Assembly (NCBI GenBank): GCA_900549655.1
Contig: UROZ01000088.1
Span: 1 to 8,222 of the forward strand
Direction of reading: 5' to 3'
Length of the DNA: 8,222 nt
Origin: an uncultured Collinsella sp.
GTDB taxonomy: Bacteria; Actinomycetota; Coriobacteriia; Coriobacteriales; Coriobacteriaceae
Each line of letters opens with the position of its first letter. Positions within the stretch are counted from its first letter, which is position 1. This document shows positions 6,481 to 8,222 of this stretch, one piece after another. The translations under genes were made by a program, and so were the position numbers. Below the pieces are notes generated by a model that was not told the DNA's origin, did no database searches, and saw only the letters and a program-made list of their open reading frames with translations.

Positions 6481-8088
6481 CTATCCGCACACACCGCATT
6501 TTGCACAGGCCGAAAGTGCGGCCGGAGCCTGCGCGATGCCGCCCTTTGCCGTCTCGCGCAGCGTGGCCGGCAACGCGTGACCCACCGAGAGCATGACATG
6601 TGCCATCTGGTCAAACGGCACCAGGCTCTTAATGCCTGCGAGGGCGAGTTGTGCCGAGCTAAAGGCCGCTGCCACGCCGATGGCGTTGCGGTTTTGGCAG
6701 GGCACCTCGACAAGGCCGCCGACAGGGTCGCAAACGAGGCCCAACAGGTTGCTCAGCGCGATGGAGCTGGCATCGAGCGCTTGCTCGGGCGTGCCATCCA
6801 TCATCTGGACCAGTGCGGCGGCGGCCATGGCGGCAGCGCTTCCAACCTCGGCCTGGCATCCGCCCTCGGCGCCGGCGACGCAGGCACTCGTGGTGAGGTT
6901 GAGGCCGATGGCGGCTGCGCAGTAGAGCGCGTCCATGACCTGCTCGTCGTCGAGCCGAAGGTGATCGGCAAGCGCCAGCACGCAGCCGGGCACAACACCC
7001 GCGGAGCCTGCCGTGGGGGCGGCGACGATCACGCCCATGGTAGCTGAGCGCTCGAGCACGGCCATGGCGCGGGCAACGGCGTCGGTCTGGACGGTGCCCA
7101 TCAGGCTTGCACTCAAATCGTTGCAGCGGGTTGCTTCGACGAGCTTGGCCTCGCCGCCGATAAGCCCGCCGAGCGAGCGCTGCGGATTGGCGATGGGGGC
7201 CGTTGTCTCCTCGCGCATGACGTCGAGCACGCGGCGCATGGCGGCGACGGCGTGGGCCTCGCCGGTCAGACGTGCCTCGCGAACGGCCATGACGGCACCG
7301 ATGCTGAGTCCCAGTTCCTCGCACGCATCGAGCAGCTGCTCGCCGTCGTCGAAGATCTCCTTAGCCGAGACGCCGGGGGAGAGCGACGAGGCAGAACCGG
7401 GGAGCTCGATAAAGGTCGCGTAATCGACATTGTCGAGCTTGCGGAGCATGGGGACGACGGTGTCGTCGGGCGCACCGTCGGTCTCAAAGACGGAGTAAGC
7501 CTGACCGCCCACTTCGGTGCGGTAGGTGCGGCAGAACGCGATGTTCACATGGGCGTAGGCGAGCAGGTTGGTGAGCGCGGCGAGCACGCCGGGAACGTCC
7601 TTGTGCGCCACGAAGAGCGTGGAATACATGCCCGAGATATCGACGCCGACGCCGTTGATACGGCTGATGCGCATCTTGCCGCCGCCCAAGCTCTCGCCGC
7701 GGACCTGTGCCGTGGCGCCCGTGTCGTCGACCATGTCGATGTCGACGGTGTTGGGGTGGATGGAGGCGTCGTCGCCCTTGATGTCAAAGTGATATTCTAG
7801 GCCCTGCTCGCGCGCGAGGTCGAAGGCCTGCTTGATGTTCTCGTCATCGGTGTCGAGGCCCAGGATGCCCGCGACGAGCGCACGGTCGGTGCCGTGGCCG
7901 CGGTAGGTGTGGGCGAAGGAGTTCCACAGGCCAAAGGTGACTTTGGTGATGCGGCCTTCCAGCAGGCTGGCGGCAACTTGGGCGCACCGCAGGGCGCCGG
8001 CGGTGTGCGATGAGCTGGGGCCGACCATGACGGGGCCCAAGATCTCGAATGCCGAGGTCGTAGCTAGTGTTTGTGGCTTGCCTGCCAT
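6481..8088 (-). CDS. sdaA: L-serine ammonia-lyase (Fe-S L-serine dehydratase), single-chain beta-ACT-alpha fusion
   Basis: A 535-residue cytosolic enzyme converting L-serine to pyruvate and ammonia with a [4Fe-4S] cluster. Order of parts: SDH beta domain (about 12-150; FEILGPVMVGPSSSHTAGA), ACT regulatory domain (about 155-232; LFVAHKDVPGVLAALTNLL), then SDH alpha domain (about 243-520). Cluster cysteines are C411 (GGCQAEVG), C453 (LVCDPVGG) and C464 (VPCQNRNAIG); their spacings of 42 and 11 match the ligand spacing I recall from the Legionella enzyme. The C-terminus CAKCGVCG has three more cysteines (528, 531, 534), the last penultimate, as in enzymes whose tail cysteine enters the active site. 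The segment starting EIFDDGEQLLDACEELGLSIGAVM looks like the N-terminus of a free alpha subunit, so this is a fusion of the two-chain type. ATG at 8088 is chosen: AGGAG lies 5 nt upstream and the beta domain begins at once; the frame stays open to 8202 but encodes direct repeats. Confidence 0.95.
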   Translation of the reverse strand: MAGKPQTLATTSAFEILGPVMVGPSSSHTAGALRCAQVAASLLEGRITKVTFGLWNSFAHTYRGHGTDRALVAGILGLDTDDENIKQAFDLAREQGLEYHFDIKGDDASIHPNTVDIDMVDDTGATAQVRGESLGGGKMRISRINGVGVDISGMYSTLFVAHKDVPGVLAALTNLLAYAHVNIAFCRTYRTEVGGQAYSVFETDGAPDDTVVPMLRKLDNVDYATFIELPGSASSLSPGVSAKEIFDDGEQLLDACEELGLSIGAVMAVREARLTGEAHAVAAMRRVLDVMREETTAPIANPQRSLGGLIGGEAKLVEATRCNDLSASLMGTVQTDAVARAMAVLERSATMGVIVAAPTAGSAGVVPGCVLALADHLRLDDEQVMDALYCAAAIGLNLTTSACVAGAEGGCQAEVGSAAAMAAAALVQMMDGTPEQALDASSIALSNLLGLVCDPVGGLVEVPCQNRNAIGVAAAFSSAQLALAGIKSLVPFDQMAHVMLSVGHALPATLRETAKGGIAQAPAALSACAKCGVCG

Positions 8089-8104
8089 GGGTGCTCCTGT
8101 TCTA

Positions 8105-8152
8105 TCCCGTCGTTCCGAGGGGCGGGGCATACTTGTCCCGTCGTTCCGAGGG
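8105..8152. repeat. Pair of 17-bp direct repeats upstream of the serine dehydratase gene
   Basis: TCCCGTCGTTCCGAGGG occurs identically at 8105-8121 and 8136-8152, 31 bp apart start to start (close to three DNA turns). The pair lies 17-64 bp upstream of the lyase start, in the stretch where a promoter would be expected, though no clear -10/-35 pair is seen. The repeats could be binding sites for a regulator in tandem on one DNA face, or copies of a dispersed intergenic repeat. The extended reading frame through them has no conserved protein features. Confidence 0.7.
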
Positions 8153-8192
8153 CTTTGGTATTTGGTCGCCTGCTCTACAGTCCTGGCTCGCA

Positions 8193-8217
8193 CGGAGGCC
8201 ACATTAAGTGGCCTCCG
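8193..8217. other. Perfect stem-loop at the right edge
   Basis: CGGAGGCCAC (8193-8202) and GTGGCCTCCG (8208-8217) form a perfect 10-bp stem around ATTAA. It lies about 105 bp upstream of the lyase start. No T-run follows on the minus strand, and the plus-strand tail leaves the window after five bases. It may be the terminator of a gene beyond the right edge or an operator. The rest of 8153-8192 shows nothing recognisable. Confidence 0.55.
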
Positions 8218-8222
8218 GCTCG

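Noticed and set aside
6256..7047. Plus-strand open frame of 263 codons across the terminator and the lyase 3' half
   Set aside because: It crosses the terminator and promoter region and is antisense to conserved alpha-domain motifs; no protein-like features.
8089..8202. 38-residue N-terminal extension of the serine dehydratase (start at 8202)
   Set aside because: It lies over the direct repeats and hairpin, contains no conserved residues, and the ATG at 8088 has a well-spaced AGGAG.
1..8222. CRISPR arrays, tRNA or rRNA genes, toxin-antitoxin pairs, phage genes, riboswitches
   Set aside because: No regularly spaced repeats, cloverleaf, phage-type protein or cobalamin-riboswitch-like region was found; the B12 genes enter from outside the window, so their leader is not visible.

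Overview
The window looks like chromosome from a GC-rich anaerobic actinobacterium, most likely a Coriobacteriia member such as Collinsella. This is an inference from base composition and gene content, since no rRNA or marker gene is present. The content fits an anaerobe: enzymes of the anaerobic (cobalt-early) B12 route and an Fe-S-type L-serine dehydratase.

Left part (1 to about 1040, plus strand). The last 19 codons of a probable cbiC (precorrin-8 methylmutase) overlap a complete cbiJ/cobK (precorrin-6A reductase) by 4 bp, so this is the end of a cobalamin operon. Right after cbiJ lies a short in-frame remnant of an IS21-type transposase (IstA). It stops abruptly at a 77-bp AT-rich element whose ends form a 19-bp imperfect inverted repeat. 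This is the most unusual stretch of the window and looks like a rearrangement or insertion scar.

Middle part (1045 to 4465, minus strand). This is a tight three-gene operon, transcribed right to left, for a MacA/MacB-type ABC exporter: a membrane-anchored HlyD/MacA-like adaptor, a LolD/MacB-type ATPase and a four-helix FtsX/MacB-type permease. The junctions overlap (TAATG and ATGA), which suggests translational coupling. A perfect TATAAT box next to a GC-rich stem-loop sits just upstream.

Right part (4598 to 8088, minus strand). A membrane-anchored L,D-transpeptidase (probable PG_binding_4 stalk plus YkuD domain) has its own TATAAT box. Upstream of it is a single-chain L-serine ammonia-lyase in which the beta, ACT and alpha parts, usually two subunits, are fused. 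A 22-bp perfect palindrome with a T-rich tail terminates the lyase gene. The region upstream of the lyase carries two 17-bp direct repeats and a perfect 10-bp-stem hairpin.

All five minus-strand genes are co-directional but appear to form three transcription units: the lyase, the transpeptidase and the exporter. The last two act at the cell envelope; the lyase (serine to pyruvate and ammonia) and the B12 genes are metabolic. I did not find a clearly new multi-gene system. The small repeat elements and the scar next to the B12 operon are the parts most worth checking.
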